Source of the DNA: Morella rubra
Taxonomy: Eukaryota > Streptophyta > Magnoliopsida > Fagales > Myricaceae
Reading direction: 5' to 3'
Length of the DNA stretch: 64,000 bases
NCBI GenBank assembly: GCA_003952965.2
Contig: CM025856.1
Span: 2,869,127 to 2,933,126, forward strand
Below are positions 46,794 to 57,294 of this stretch, piece by piece (position 1 is the first letter of the stretch; each line of letters opens with the position of its first letter). The translations under genes were made by a program, and so were the position numbers. The notes below the pieces were generated by a model, which was not told the DNA's origin, did not search any database, and saw only the letters and a list, made by a program, of their open reading frames with translations.

Positions 46794-47617
46794 TGAAAAA
46801 TCTGATTTAGACTTTAATAACACCTAGAGTGGGCGAATAGGTATTTTCCCTCTAATTAAAAATTTAATAACAATTTGAAAATACGTTCTAAAATTGTTTA
46901 GTCTAGATATACGTAATAATCAACTCAATTAATGAAATAGGCAGTGAAAAATTAAATCAAACTTCAATCATACAAAGAGACAAGGATTTGATTTTGAAAT
47001 ATCATTCAAAGGAAAAATCACTCTGGCTAGCAGCCACCTGAAATCCACTAAGAAGAAAACCTTACAAATAGTGATTCAGATAAGGCAACCCTGTTGTTGA
47101 CTTTGACAACCTTGATGTAATAATCTAAGCGTCCCTGCTTAGACTTGCTCCATGCGACATTTACCTCAGATTTTTGAAGTTCTTCTTATGGATTTTTCAC
47201 AAACAACCTTTTTTTTTCAATAACCCTTTAACACTTTGAATGCTTCATAAAGATGATTGAATATGAGAAAAAAATTAATCAATTGAGGTTCTGAACCTCT
47301 GAGAGTTTTTCTTTATCAAATGGAGGCTTTAGGAACTTAAAAATATCCTCTTTAGGATTTTAGGGCAGCATCCAACGACTTAATGAGACTAATGAGAAAA
47401 CCCTTAAGTTTTTCAATATATAGGGCTATGAAAGGTAGGATTTTTTTTACAACCGTTGGATGTCGCTTGATAAGAAGGGTTTGATTAAAACCATTGGATG
47501 TTGCTTGAGTAACTTCTTTAATTTCTTGAGCACATCAACCAAACAAGCCTAACAAATTACAACTCAATTATGACATATTTTGACACGAATTTTGCCAATA
47601 ACAAAAAGACACTAACA
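46794..47617 (-). mobile_element. Solo LTR, minus orientation, ATATA TSD
   Basis: As reverse complement it starts TGTTAGTGTCTTTTTGTTAT followed by TGGCAAAATTCG and ends ...GATTTTTCA; ATATA flanks both sides (46789-46793 and 47618-47622). The right flank lies in an AT microsatellite, so the duplication is weak support. About 824 bp and no internal region. Same family as the fragment at 46194-46411 but inverted. Confidence 0.7.
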
Positions 47618-47637
47618 ATATATATATATATATATAT
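47618..47637. repeat. AT dinucleotide microsatellite
   Basis: About ten AT units directly after the solo LTR. Confidence 0.9.
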
Positions 47638-47732
47638 TCGTCTTATAGACAAAAGAGAATAGAGAACGTAGAGAAGTTAGGTAATTCCAACGTAGAGCCT
47701 TACGTCCACAACATGAAATGTATGACGTAAAC

Positions 47733-47985
47733 GCCTACCCGAGTAGTTCAACTGGCCGCAGCGAAGCCCTTGAGAGTGCGGATTAGGCGCACACTCAGGG
47801 TTCAAACTACCACTTGGACAAAAAACTTGCAAGTTACTTAAAGGAGGGGCTTGTGTTAGTCTCTTTGGGGCCGGTTTGTCATGACGTTGAACCCAAATTA
47901 TGCGGATATTGATTCAAGTCTGTCCGAGCTCGTGCATGTGAACGAGTACCCAAATTTCCTTCGTTATCTAAAAAAAAAAAAAAAA
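47733..47985 (+). mobile_element. tRNA-derived SINE
   Basis: An A box TAGTTCAACTGG (47744-47755) and B box GGTTCAAACTA (47799-47809) at tRNA-like spacing form an internal RNA polymerase III promoter. The body is about 250 bp and ends TTATCT plus a run of about 16 A (47970-47985). There is no coding capacity; movement would depend on LINE proteins. I did not find a convincing target duplication, so the 5' boundary is approximate. Confidence 0.7.
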
Positions 47986-48770
47986 GAAGAGAACATACTT
48001 TCTCTTAAATACTTGCAGGATTAATATGTTAAAATGATCGAGATTACAAAAAGTCACCGGTAACCATTATTTTGTATATAAAAAATTCTGTCGTTCGCAA
48101 CAACATATTTTAGTAGGATTCTGACAGCATATACGCACGCTGCATGCATAGTCAATATCTGAAATAGATCCCAACGCAGAACGCTAGTTAGTCAAGGGGA
48201 AGATCGCCTAATTAACTTGCCATGCATAGTATAGACGCACGCGCTTTCCAGGTTGTTTCCAGTGTCAATAAATGCTTGTTTCTTTGCAAATTACTTTGTT
48301 TATAAGTTATCCTTTATGGTGGCCGGGTCAGACACTAAACCAATTTTGGAGGCTGCAGGCCGGGAGGGGAGAAAAGTCTAGGGCAGCTTGCAGCTGCCAG
48401 AATTGGTCAAAGAGACTTTCCAATTTGGTACACTATATGTTCGAGCTGGTGTTTTTGGGTATTTTCATATTTTTATCCTCTTCATTGCCAGTTGACATAT
48501 AACATATTTGTAAGTACAGTCAAAGAAGCTATCCAACACTACGTACACACTCAAAACCTAAATTTCATCTTATGAACAATAATTAATTAGCAAGTGTGGA
48601 AGCGAGCGAGCCAAAGAAGACTGGTTCCTGATCTTGATTACATGATACCATGGAACTGCTCAAACATGGACAGCTTCAAGCTTCTCTTCTTTGCGGCCAT
48701 ACACGTTTTCGTTTGCAGGCAGACAAACCGCCAGCCGGCCCCTAGCTTCGTGTCGACCTTCTTCTTTGCC
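47986..48770. other. Upstream region of the peroxidase gene
   Basis: No ORF of note. It includes the likely distal promoter. No repeat recognised. Confidence 0.4.
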
Positions 48771-48777
48771 TATAAAA
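48771..48777 (+). promoter_or_regulatory. TATA box of the peroxidase gene
   Basis: TATAAAA preceded by C-rich sequence, 167 bases before the start codon. It implies transcription from about 48800 and a 5' UTR of about 140 bases, in line with the CT-rich leader there. Confidence 0.6.
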
Positions 48778-48943
48778 CAGCTCCAGCTCTTCCTGCTATC
48801 TCCATCATCATTTCCCAATTCTTCTTCCTCTTGCTTGCTCATACTAGTACTGATATTCTCCTGATCTCTAGCTATAATTTCTCTGTACCCTCACCCCATT
48901 CTTTGCTACTAATAGGAGCCCGTCTTTGGGTCGTAGAGGAAAG

Positions 48944-50437
48944 ATGTCAACCTTCAATATTTGCATGATTACCTTCCTCATCGTGTGTACGATGGTCTCA
49001 GTATCATCGGCATCGTCACTCAGAGTGGGGTTTTATAAATCAACTTGTCCTTCTGCGGAGGCAATTGTGAGAAAAGCTGTGAACAAAGCCGTGTCAAGGA
49101 ACTCTGGCATAGCTGCTGGCCTCATCAGAATGCATTTCCATGACTGTTTTGTTAGGGTATGGTTCTTTAATTTGCAATCCATTAATTTCTTACCTTCAGT
49201 ATAATCTCGATCTGCATGTGCTTTTTCTTTCGGAAAAAAAAAAAAAAAAAAAAAGAAGAAAGATTAATCAAGCTTAATTACATACTTTAATTGTTTCCCG
49301 AAAATGAATGTTTTCTCACGCTTATGCATTTTTCAGAAGTCCATATATTTTCAAGAAAATAAATGTGTCGAACGCTGATTTTGTATTGCTAGACTGTGTT
49401 GCTTTCCTAAATGACTTACAAATTACTTTATTGAATAAATATTAAATTCACTTAGGAAAAAAAAAGGAATAAAAACTAAATCCCTTTGATGGTCCCGGCG
49501 GGGCTCGAACCCGCGACCTTCGGCTCATAAGACCAACGCTCTAACCAACTGAGCTACGGGACCGTTCTGTTTTAGTATGTGTATATAAACTTTTATATCT
49601 TTTAACACTCAACTGATTTCCAGAATTAATCATGCTTCTCCCTTATCAAAATTTCAGGGTTGTGATGGATCCATTCTACTAGATTCAACACCTGGGTGCC
49701 CGGCGGAGAAGGAAAATCCAGCCAACAATCCAAGCCTGCGAGGCTTTGAAGTGATCGATGAGGCAAAGGCTGAACTTGAAGCTCAGTGCCCACAAATTGT
49801 CTCATGCGCAGACGTTCTTGCATTTGCTGCCCGTGATAGCGCCTACAAAGTTGGAGGCATAAATTACAAAGTGCCTTCAGGACGCCGTGATGGCAGGGAA
49901 TCGCTTAAAGATGAGCCTTCCCAAAACCTCCCACCACCTTCCTTGGATGCCAAGCAACTCCAAGAAAATTTTGCACGGAAAGGCCTTACTCTCGATGAAA
50001 TGGTGACACTTTCCGGGGCACATTCTATTGGGGTGTCACATTGTTCTTCCTTCTCAACTCGCTTATACTCTTTCAATACAACACATCCACAGGACCCTTC
50101 AATGGACCCCATATTTGCTAGAAACTTAAAAACCAAATGTCCTCCACCACAAACTACTGGAAATGGTCGTGATCCAACGGTGCCACTTGATGTTCTTACA
50201 CCAAACAGGCTTGATAATAAATACTACACAGATTTGAAGAACCGCCGAGGCCTATTGACCTCTGATCAGACTCTTTTTAGGAGCCCTTCGACCGCGGGGA
50301 TTGTGAGGAACAATGCAAGGCATGGTGCAGCATGGGCTAATAAGTTTTCTGCAGCCATGGTGAAAATGGGTTCCATTGAGGTTCTTACAGGAAGCCAGGG
50401 GGAGATCAGGAAAAATTGCAGGCTTGTTAACTACTAG
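48944..50437 (+). CDS. Class III secretory peroxidase (two exons)
   Basis: Exons 48944-49156 and 49658-50437; the intron splits FHDCFVR/GCDGS, the conserved first intron position. The product is 330 residues, usual for the family. Residues 1-24 form a signal peptide ([20 protein letters not shown]). Distal Arg62 and His66 lie in RMHFHDCFV; the proximal haem His is about 193 in [18 protein letters not shown] and [12 protein letters not shown] are the usual structural blocks. The eight paired cysteines are present, plus an extra one at about 85 ([10 protein letters not shown], where most members have no Cys). It should oxidise phenolics with peroxide in the cell wall or vacuole. The later family introns are absent. 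The wording is closest to peroxidase-5-like proteins. Both splice sites are GT/AG. A tRNA gene lies antisense in the intron. Confidence 0.95.
49490..49563 (-). tRNA. tRNA-Ile (anticodon UAU) inside the peroxidase intron
   Basis: The minus strand folds as a full cloverleaf: acceptor GGTCCCG/CGGGACC, D stem GCTC/GAGC with AGTTGGTTA loop, anticodon stem TTGGT/GCCGA with loop CTTATGA, T arm GCGGG-TTCGAGC-CCCGC, and discriminator A. A and B box promoters are intact, and a T-run (plus-strand A9 at about 49457-49466) lies downstream as a terminator. The anticodon reads UAU with G at position 37 where A is usual, so the isotype is less certain than the tRNA call itself. Confidence 0.9.
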
Positions 50438-51834
50438 ATCATTTGGATTTTTTTGGGTGGAAAAACTGTTGTATACTTAAGATTATTCCAACAATCGATG
50501 CTAATGCAAGTGTGTATACATTCCTTCTAATGTTGTGAATCCATTAAAATAAGTGGATCAATTTCCTATTTGTATCATTGTATGAATATTTCAAAGCGTG
50601 CTGATCTTTCATTTGTGGAGGTTGATAATAATGTTTATTTCTGTATTTACAGCAGCCAGCTTCTTCTAAATGTTTGCAGAAATTTGTGAACTGAGTGCAA
50701 CTGAAGACACCAAAATTATATGAAAGATCCAGTAACCAAACTACTGACCCTAAATGGATTTTGAATTTAATTTGACAGACATATGAAAATTGCAGCAGTA
50801 ATTAGGGCATACTGCTTACCATTTCATTCATTGAAGACAAAGGGCGCAGTTCAAATAAATATGCAGACTTCCTGTTTTATTGACTCCATCAACCACTGAC
50901 CAGTGAGTAATTTCAAATCTTTTATGCATTGAAAAGCAACTTCCTTGTTTAAATTTCCACTTGCACATTGAAAATTTTTAATTTTTGCAACAGCTCTGCT
51001 CAGCCAGCTGTATTAACTGTAATTAATCAAACCCTCTAAAGGAAAAGTACCAGTGGGGGTAGATAGTCGAGTTACTGAGACGCATGCAGTAGATGAACGT
51101 GAAAAGTGTATTAATTGAGAGTGAACCAAATTAATGTCAAGAGAGGTTTTCTGTGGTATCTTTTCACCTTCATTTTTGGTTAGGTGGGCTTGTCATAAAT
51201 ACAAGACAATACCACAAGATCATCTTAAAACCTACCATGCAGCATTCAATTCTTAGTAAAAAAGCTACAAAGTAGTATTTTTTGAGGAAAATGAAGAACG
51301 AAAGCTGTCAAAATATTTATTACAAGCAAGGCCTTCAAATAACTTCTACCTAAGACAAATAAGGGTGCATCTGGCTTAAGCAATGGTTTTATCTGTGTCA
51401 TCGGTGTCTTTAAAAAATTGTTTGCTCATATAAAGTGATGGTTATGTACCCCCAGAAAAAAACAGAGAAATCTAAAGGGATGTCTAATTCACCTCAGTTA
51501 AAAACTGGAAGCCAAATTCAGCTATCCTCATAGAAGATGTGCGAAGGGAATTCCCACCAGTGAAAAAAAAGGCCACACTTTGTAAACTTCAGTTAACAAA
51601 ATGACCAAATAATTTGTATACAAGTGGTTTTAAAGTTGTCTACAAAAGAAAAGAAAAGGTATTTCGAACTATTTGGTTGTTCGGTGTGTGTCATGGTACT
51701 TCCAAAATGACTCATGCAATAAATTTCATTTAGTCACAACCAACTACCTGCCCATCCTCGACCATAATATGCTCCCAGTACTCTCCGAAGCGAGGAGCTA
51801 TACGCTGATTCTCTTTAACTGGAAGGCTTGGTAC
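50438..51834. other. Intergenic, no recognised gene
   Basis: The first 150-200 bases are the probable peroxidase 3' UTR. The rest is AT-rich with no coding or repeat signal that I can support. Confidence 0.4.
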
Positions 51835-51841
51835 TATAAAA
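51835..51841 (+). promoter_or_regulatory. TATA box of the glycine-rich protein gene
   Basis: TATAAAA, 94 bases before the start codon, placing transcription near 51865 with a short leader. Confidence 0.65.
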
Positions 51842-51928
51842 GGCAGGACATAGCTGGTCTTCTTTTCATTACAACAGAGTGTGGTAGTGAAAGAGCATTG
51901 CTTGGTATTGAGAGAGGTGTGTGTGAAG

Positions 51929-52225
51929 ATGGAGAGAGTCACTAAGGTGTTGCTGATCCTCACTGTCCTGCTTTTGGTCCTTTCATCAAGCGCTGAAGGA
52001 GGAAGGCAACTCAAGAGCGAGGAGAAGGTTGAGCACCCCCAGAGCTTTTTTGGAAATGGAGGCAGTGGTGGGATTGGAGGGTTCCTTCCAACCCCGGGTA
52101 TGGCTGGTGGCATTGGAGGCATTGGGTCGGGGCCATCAAGCATTTGTTCTTTCTTCCCAACAGGCTGTGTGCCAGTTCAGCCCGTTAACCCTGGTGGTTC
52201 CATTGGTGTTGGCTCACCACCATAA
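51929..52225 (+). CDS. Small secreted glycine-rich protein
   Basis: 98 residues in one exon. The start ATG at 51929 is chosen because it opens directly on a signal peptide (MERVTKVLLILTVLLLVLSS, cleavage probably near residue 24, AEGG); an upstream in-frame extension has no such logic. The mature part is short: a charged segment (RQLKSEEKVEHPQSFF), a Gly-rich middle (GNGGSGGIGGF and GMAGGIGGIGSG) and a C-terminus with two cysteines, SICSFFPTGCVPVQP, followed by Pro/Gly. It probably enters the cell wall or apoplast. I recognise the type (plant glycine-rich secreted protein) but not a named family; a processed peptide is possible but not shown. The TATA box and leader fit an expressed gene. Confidence 0.8.
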   Translation: MERVTKVLLILTVLLLVLSSSAEGGRQLKSEEKVEHPQSFFGNGGSGGIGGFLPTPGMAGGIGGIGSGPSSICSFFPTGCVPVQPVNPGGSIGVGSPP

Positions 52226-52515
52226 AGCATTTAAATACGGCCTAGGTGCGCTAGGGTGATCCCTGGCTTGGTGTTGATCAGCTGGTTTGGGGTATTCAAG
52301 AGTAGTTGGGATTTTCTTTAGTTATTGGTGGCTTTAGTTTCTCCTAGTTTCTGTGTCATTTATTCCCATTTCCTTTCAGTGTGTTTAAGGCTTTTGGCTC
52401 TGAATGCTGCTATTTGGGTCCATACTACTGTTTTGTGAACAGAGCCCGTCGATGATATGATCCATCTTATGTTTAGTTCTATTGTGCTACTTGGTCTGAC
52501 ATGATGGTGTTTAGC

Positions 52516-52549
<34 letters not shown>

Positions 52550-53862
52550 CCAGATTAACATGGCACGCTAGAAGAGATCAAAGGAAGGGAAAATTTACAA
52601 TAAATGTGAGATCATCCATTCTTGTTTGCAATTCACAAGCTTTTAGCCATGAAGTTACCCAAAGCCATGACTGGAAATAAGCATGGCGTGACTGGGATGC
52701 CATGGACTCTGGAGGACTATTGTATTTTGGACTACCTGTGAATGTTTAATAATTTGACCCAGATGTTAAGAAACCAAGACAAAAGGCTACTGGTATATAT
52801 TAACTCTTTTGAGGCATTCCATCATAGTTGGAAAGAGGCCCTCCTCTTGATGTTATGATCACCAACCAACCTCAGGGTTGTGAGCATTTTGTACTTGGCC
52901 TCTTGAAGAGTGTTCTGTATAGGTTGATAAGGCACAACATGCTCAGGACAGAACCTACCACTTTGTCCCTAGTTTTGCTTTTGGGGAATTATGAAATCTA
53001 ACCAATTTCGTGCGTACTTACATTATTGGATGAGATTGAAATTCTTCTAACTTTTGAGGCCAGAGATGTTAAGAAGATAATTCTGGTGGGTAATAATATA
53101 AAATATAAAGATAACACTCAACTTAAAAGCTGAATTCCGATGAACTATATTTATATTAACCAGCCAGGTTTGAGACCTCTTTCCAATGTGGGACTCAATT
53201 TGTATATACTCTGACATGGGCATATTGAAAATGAGATGATTTTAAGTACTCTGTATATTAGTTTGTTTCTGTTTAGTGAGCCTTATGCAATTATTGCGAG
53301 AAACAAAATTCCTTATAATTGTTTTTCTTGTTTCTCATCTTGTAGCTTTCAACTTTGATCAGCTTTTGGATTCCGGGTTTAAATAAAAATTTGCACTAAA
53401 TTATATTTTTGACAAGTTCTTTTCCACTAAAGAGAAACTTTTCTACTATAACGGCTACCCCAAATAATTGATACGGAAATGTACCAATTGAAACAAATAG
53501 GTGACAAATATTAGAAATTTCATTTAAAAAAAACTAATATAAGAAAATCCCTTCTTAAACGTGCGGTCCTCTAGCCAAATTCTAGCCTCTTTGTTTTCTT
53601 TTTTTAAGCATTTTTAAATTATTGTCTAGAGCCCTTTTTGTCTAGAGCCGTTGCTTCGAAGCAAACCTTTTTTTTTTAATTGTCGAGGACAACTATATGA
53701 AAGTGGAAGAATTAACATAAAAGTTCGCCCATTTTTTTATTTTTATTTATAAATAAATTTGTCAGATTCTGATGTATTAATTCCCATTAGGAAAAACAAT
53801 CGGTTACGTCCGATATTAGAGGATAGTGGTTGCATAATTATTATAAGGACGATGCGTGTTAA
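52226..53862. other. Intergenic with one CT microsatellite
   Basis: The 3' UTR of the glycine-rich gene runs perhaps to 52500. A CT repeat lies at 52519-52547. Nothing else recognised up to the hAT derivative. Confidence 0.4.
52519..52547. repeat. CT dinucleotide microsatellite
   Basis: About 14 uninterrupted CT units. Confidence 0.95.
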
Positions 53863-54798
53863 CAGTGGCGCTGTGGCGGAGGCAGGGGCCAACCGGGGCC
53901 CTGGCCCAATGCAAAAGATTGATTTTTTTTTTTTAACTAATATTTCTTTTGGGGTTTCCAATTTATGCAAAACAGAATTTCCAATTTTATTAAATGGGGT
54001 TTTAGAAAGCCTGTGTTAATGGAACTGAGAACAAGATTGTTGATCTTGTTGTCTTGGTGATTATCTGTCTAATTGTACTGGCCAGCTCGTGTGAACAATG
54101 GGTTGTATGAACTAAAAACTTCTGGAGCTGTTGAAATTGATTCAGATTATTATTTTCTTTTGCTTTCGGGGCAGCCCCTTTGAAATAGAATCTCATTTTG
54201 ATGTTAATTCTCTCTGATTTAAGTTTATATACACACAATATATGAATACGTGTTGATTTTAGATTAAGTTCTCTAGTGCTTCTAAGATCTTGATGTTGCT
54301 TTTTGTTATGATATTATTTGTAGACTGAAAAGTATGCTTGAGGTAATTGAAATTTTTAAGAGAACATGTTCAATCTTTTGATATTCTATTAGATCCGCAC
54401 TCTGTACCATCTTGAGGTCGAAATGTTTGAACATGTCTTCTCTTTTTATTCACTTGTTAAACGAAAAGTAAAGATTAGAGTTTCAGTGCAATTTCTTCTA
54501 ATAATAAGAGAGGAGGCAAGTTGTAGAGGCTAAGCAGGTCAGTCCTAAGATTTGTATATAGTTAACATTAATAGTACAAACTATTTGTTGCATCTTTTCA
54601 GATAACTTTACCTACCAACATAAAACACCATTATTAACCATGAAGGAAGAGGCATAATATATTTTTAATGTATTTAATCCTTAATTTTTAATATTTTAAC
54701 CTAAGACATTTTTTGCATTACGTAGTAAATTTTTTTTTTTTTGTCATTTTCCCTTAGGAGTTGGCCCCCCTTCAAATTCATTCAATACTCCGCCACTG
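53863..54798 (+). mobile_element. Short non-autonomous hAT element, perfect 8-bp TSD
   Basis: Left end CAGTGGCGCTGTGGCGGAGG; right end, as reverse complement, CAGTGGCGGAGTATTGAATG. The duplication CGTGTTAA is perfect at 53855-53862 and 54799-54806. The right 140 bp, reversed, match the left end of the 2.77-kb hAT (GGGGCCAACTCCTAAGG-like words, a T-run, a TACGTAATGC phrase, TTAGG). The interior does not encode a transposase. Length 936 bp. Confidence 0.9.
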
Positions 54799-54895
54799 CG
54801 TGTTAACATCCAATGTAATTACTAATCTCTATTAATGTTATTTTTGTTGTGTTTTATAATTACCATTTGCCTTTTAGAAATGAAGCAAAAAAAAG

Positions 54896-55686
54896 GGGTA
54901 AATACACTTTTCATCCTGAAACTAATATGGTTTTTGCACTTTGCAACTTAAACTACCATTTTCCAGACATTTTATTCTCTAATTACCAATCTTAAACACT
55001 TTGCACTGTTAGTCAAATTTTTAGATTAAAATGACGATAATACTCTTGACCCAGTTTGTATATATTGAAAATATTATTGTAAATTCATTAAATTCTCGAG
55101 AATATTATTATTAGACGGAAGGTGCAAAGTAAAAAACGGATTATGTACAAAGATAAATAATGTAAAGCAATGCAAAAGGACGACTATGATTTGAAGAAAC
55201 AAATCTAACGTTCCAATATTGGTCACATGATGTGGCCAATCTTGAAACGTTGGATTTGTTTTTTTAAATCACATTCGTCCCTTTTTATGATTTTACATAA
55301 TTTGTCTTTGCACATAATCTTTTCTTGTGTAAAATATCTAACGTTGGTAGTTAGAGTGTGTAAAAGAACGACTATGATTTGAAGAAACAAATTTAATGTT
55401 CTAATATTAATCACATGACGTAGCCAATCTTGAAACTTTGAATTTATTTTTTTAAATCACATTTGTCCCTTTTTATGATTTTACATAATTTATCTTTGTA
55501 TATAATCTTTTATTATGTAAAGTATCTAACGTTAATAGTTAGAGTGTATAAAAGTATTTAAATATTTGATAGAATGTGTACAATACCTAAATTTGATATT
55601 TAGAGGGTGTAATATTTCGAATGTGATAGTTTATAGTGAAATGGTAAACCTTATCGTAGTTGAGTGTGAAAAATTATATTTTATCC
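54896..55686. mobile_element. MITE-like element with diverged terminal inverted repeats
   Basis: The left end GGGTAAATACACTTTTCATC and right end (reversed) GGATAAAATATAATTTTTCA are about 70% alike over 30 bp. A-rich 9-bp flanks on both sides could be a target duplication but are low complexity. Inside is a 188-bp tandem duplication with a hairpin. The superfamily is unclear; 9-bp duplications suggest Mutator-like. Confidence 0.45.
55181..55556. repeat. 188-bp direct tandem duplication with internal inverted repeat
   Basis: The unit starting CGACTATGATTTGAAGAAAC occurs at 55181 and 55369. Each unit begins with TGATTTGAAGAAACAAATCT and contains, about 60 bp on, its near-complement AGATTTGTTT-like arm ending TTTTTAAATCACA, so a stem of about 26 bp can form. 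The first copy is closer to a perfect stem. Confidence 0.8.
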
Positions 55687-55689
55687 AAA

Positions 55690-57294
55690 AAAAAATAAAA
55701 AAAAAAAGCAATAAAAAAAAAAAAAAGATCCGTTTCGCTGCTGGGAAAGCAACAAACTGAAAAGCAGGCACAGTCGTGACACGGCCGAGAATAACTTCCC
55801 TTTGTTTCGATCTGGAGATAGTCGAGAAGGAAAAGCGATGAAAGGAGTACTTGTCACAACGACACGAGAATCTTTCAATTACACTTGATTGAATATTTGT
55901 TTGAATTCTCTCTCTCGAGCAGACCCTTCTCTCTCTGTCTCCCTCGGGCTGATCAGTGATCTTTTGGTAGGACTAGTCACAGCCCTCTCAAAGTCCCTCA
56001 GGTCCTCTCTCTCTCTCTCTCTCTATTCATATGTATTTATGATTAACGGTATTTTTTTTTTCTTCGAGTATCTACATGAAAAGATTTGTGGGTTATGCTT
56101 GTGGTGCTACTCTTGGTTCAATCTAGCTAGCTGAAAGGAGTGACGAGTTGGTAAATTTTTGTCGGTTTGCATGCAACATTCGAATGTTTTCTGTTCAATT
56201 TGATTTCGTTTGCCTTCATTTGCATTTTTTCATTTCTACGTTTTTATGTAGTTAACGCAAATAGAGCATGCGCGTGTATAATCAACAATGGTATTGTAAT
56301 CCCAAATGAAAAAAAAAAATGGTAATGAGTTGGTTGTGGATGAGAGGAAAGAAGCTGTCAAGCTTGAACTCTGAGAGGAAATGTGGTTCCGCAAAAGTGG
56401 GTTGGTGAGGTTTCAAGTAATCTGCAGCTGATTCGGCTTAGTAGCAGATGTCAATTTTATAATGTTTGGATACTGTTTAGCTGTGCAAATATAGTCATGT
56501 GTTGGGTGAATTTCAAAGGGTTTGCTTGAAATGAAGGATGGATTTTTTCTTTCTAGGCAGGTGAAGGTGGGATTTGGTAGTTTGGTACTTTTTTTTATTG
56601 AAACGTATAGAAGGATTCATATGTTTATGTACATTCACACATAGATTTTCATGTGTGGATTTCCACAGTCGAGTATTGCTATAAATATTTCTCCAAATTA
56701 TTGGACTGTGTTGAATTGTGAAGAATATTGTATTCCTTTCTCTAACTGGTGAAGTACAATCCACAGTAATCGTCCTCTATCCTTTGTGATCTGTTGGATA
56801 ATTGTAGCCTTCTATAATGAAGCTTGTTAGTCTCCAAGTTTAAGTCTTAGTTTTTCTTTAGCTACTTTAACCATTAAAATATATCTTGCAGGAGCCATTT
56901 GTTCACTGTGTAGATTTAGATAAAGGACATCGTCCCCCTCCCTCCTCCCTCTTATATGGTTAATTTGGATCCTTTAGATGCAATCCACTTTGCTGGCTGA
57001 TATCTGTCACTGCTCATTATTAGTACTCTGCAATAAGAAGATAATATTCACATGAGAATACGATGGCGAGACCATGGTAGAAATGAAGGCTTTTATAAGC
57101 AACTGTAATATCTACCAACGTTCCTGTCTTTAGTGTGATCATGATCTGGACATGCATAAATCCTTGGTGGGAGCTATGGCAAACTGGGGAAAAAAATACA
57201 CACTTTTTCTAGGAGGGTAACGTTATAGGAGTGATCAGTGGTTAAAATTGCTTCTCTCTCTCTCTTTCTCTTCTCAGGTAGGAAGCAAGCTACA
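55690..57294 (+). other. Promoter and probable 5' UTR intron of the RING gene
   Basis: A CT-rich stretch (55905-56025) with a CT microsatellite at 56005-56024 looks like a first non-coding exon. An acceptor-like CTTCTCTTCTCAG lies at 57266-57278, 17 bases before the coding start. A leader intron of about 1.2 kb is therefore plausible but not proven. Confidence 0.4.

Noticed and set aside
49235..49257. Poly-A run in the peroxidase intron as a retroelement tail
   Set aside because: No element body or target duplication around it; a simple A-run.
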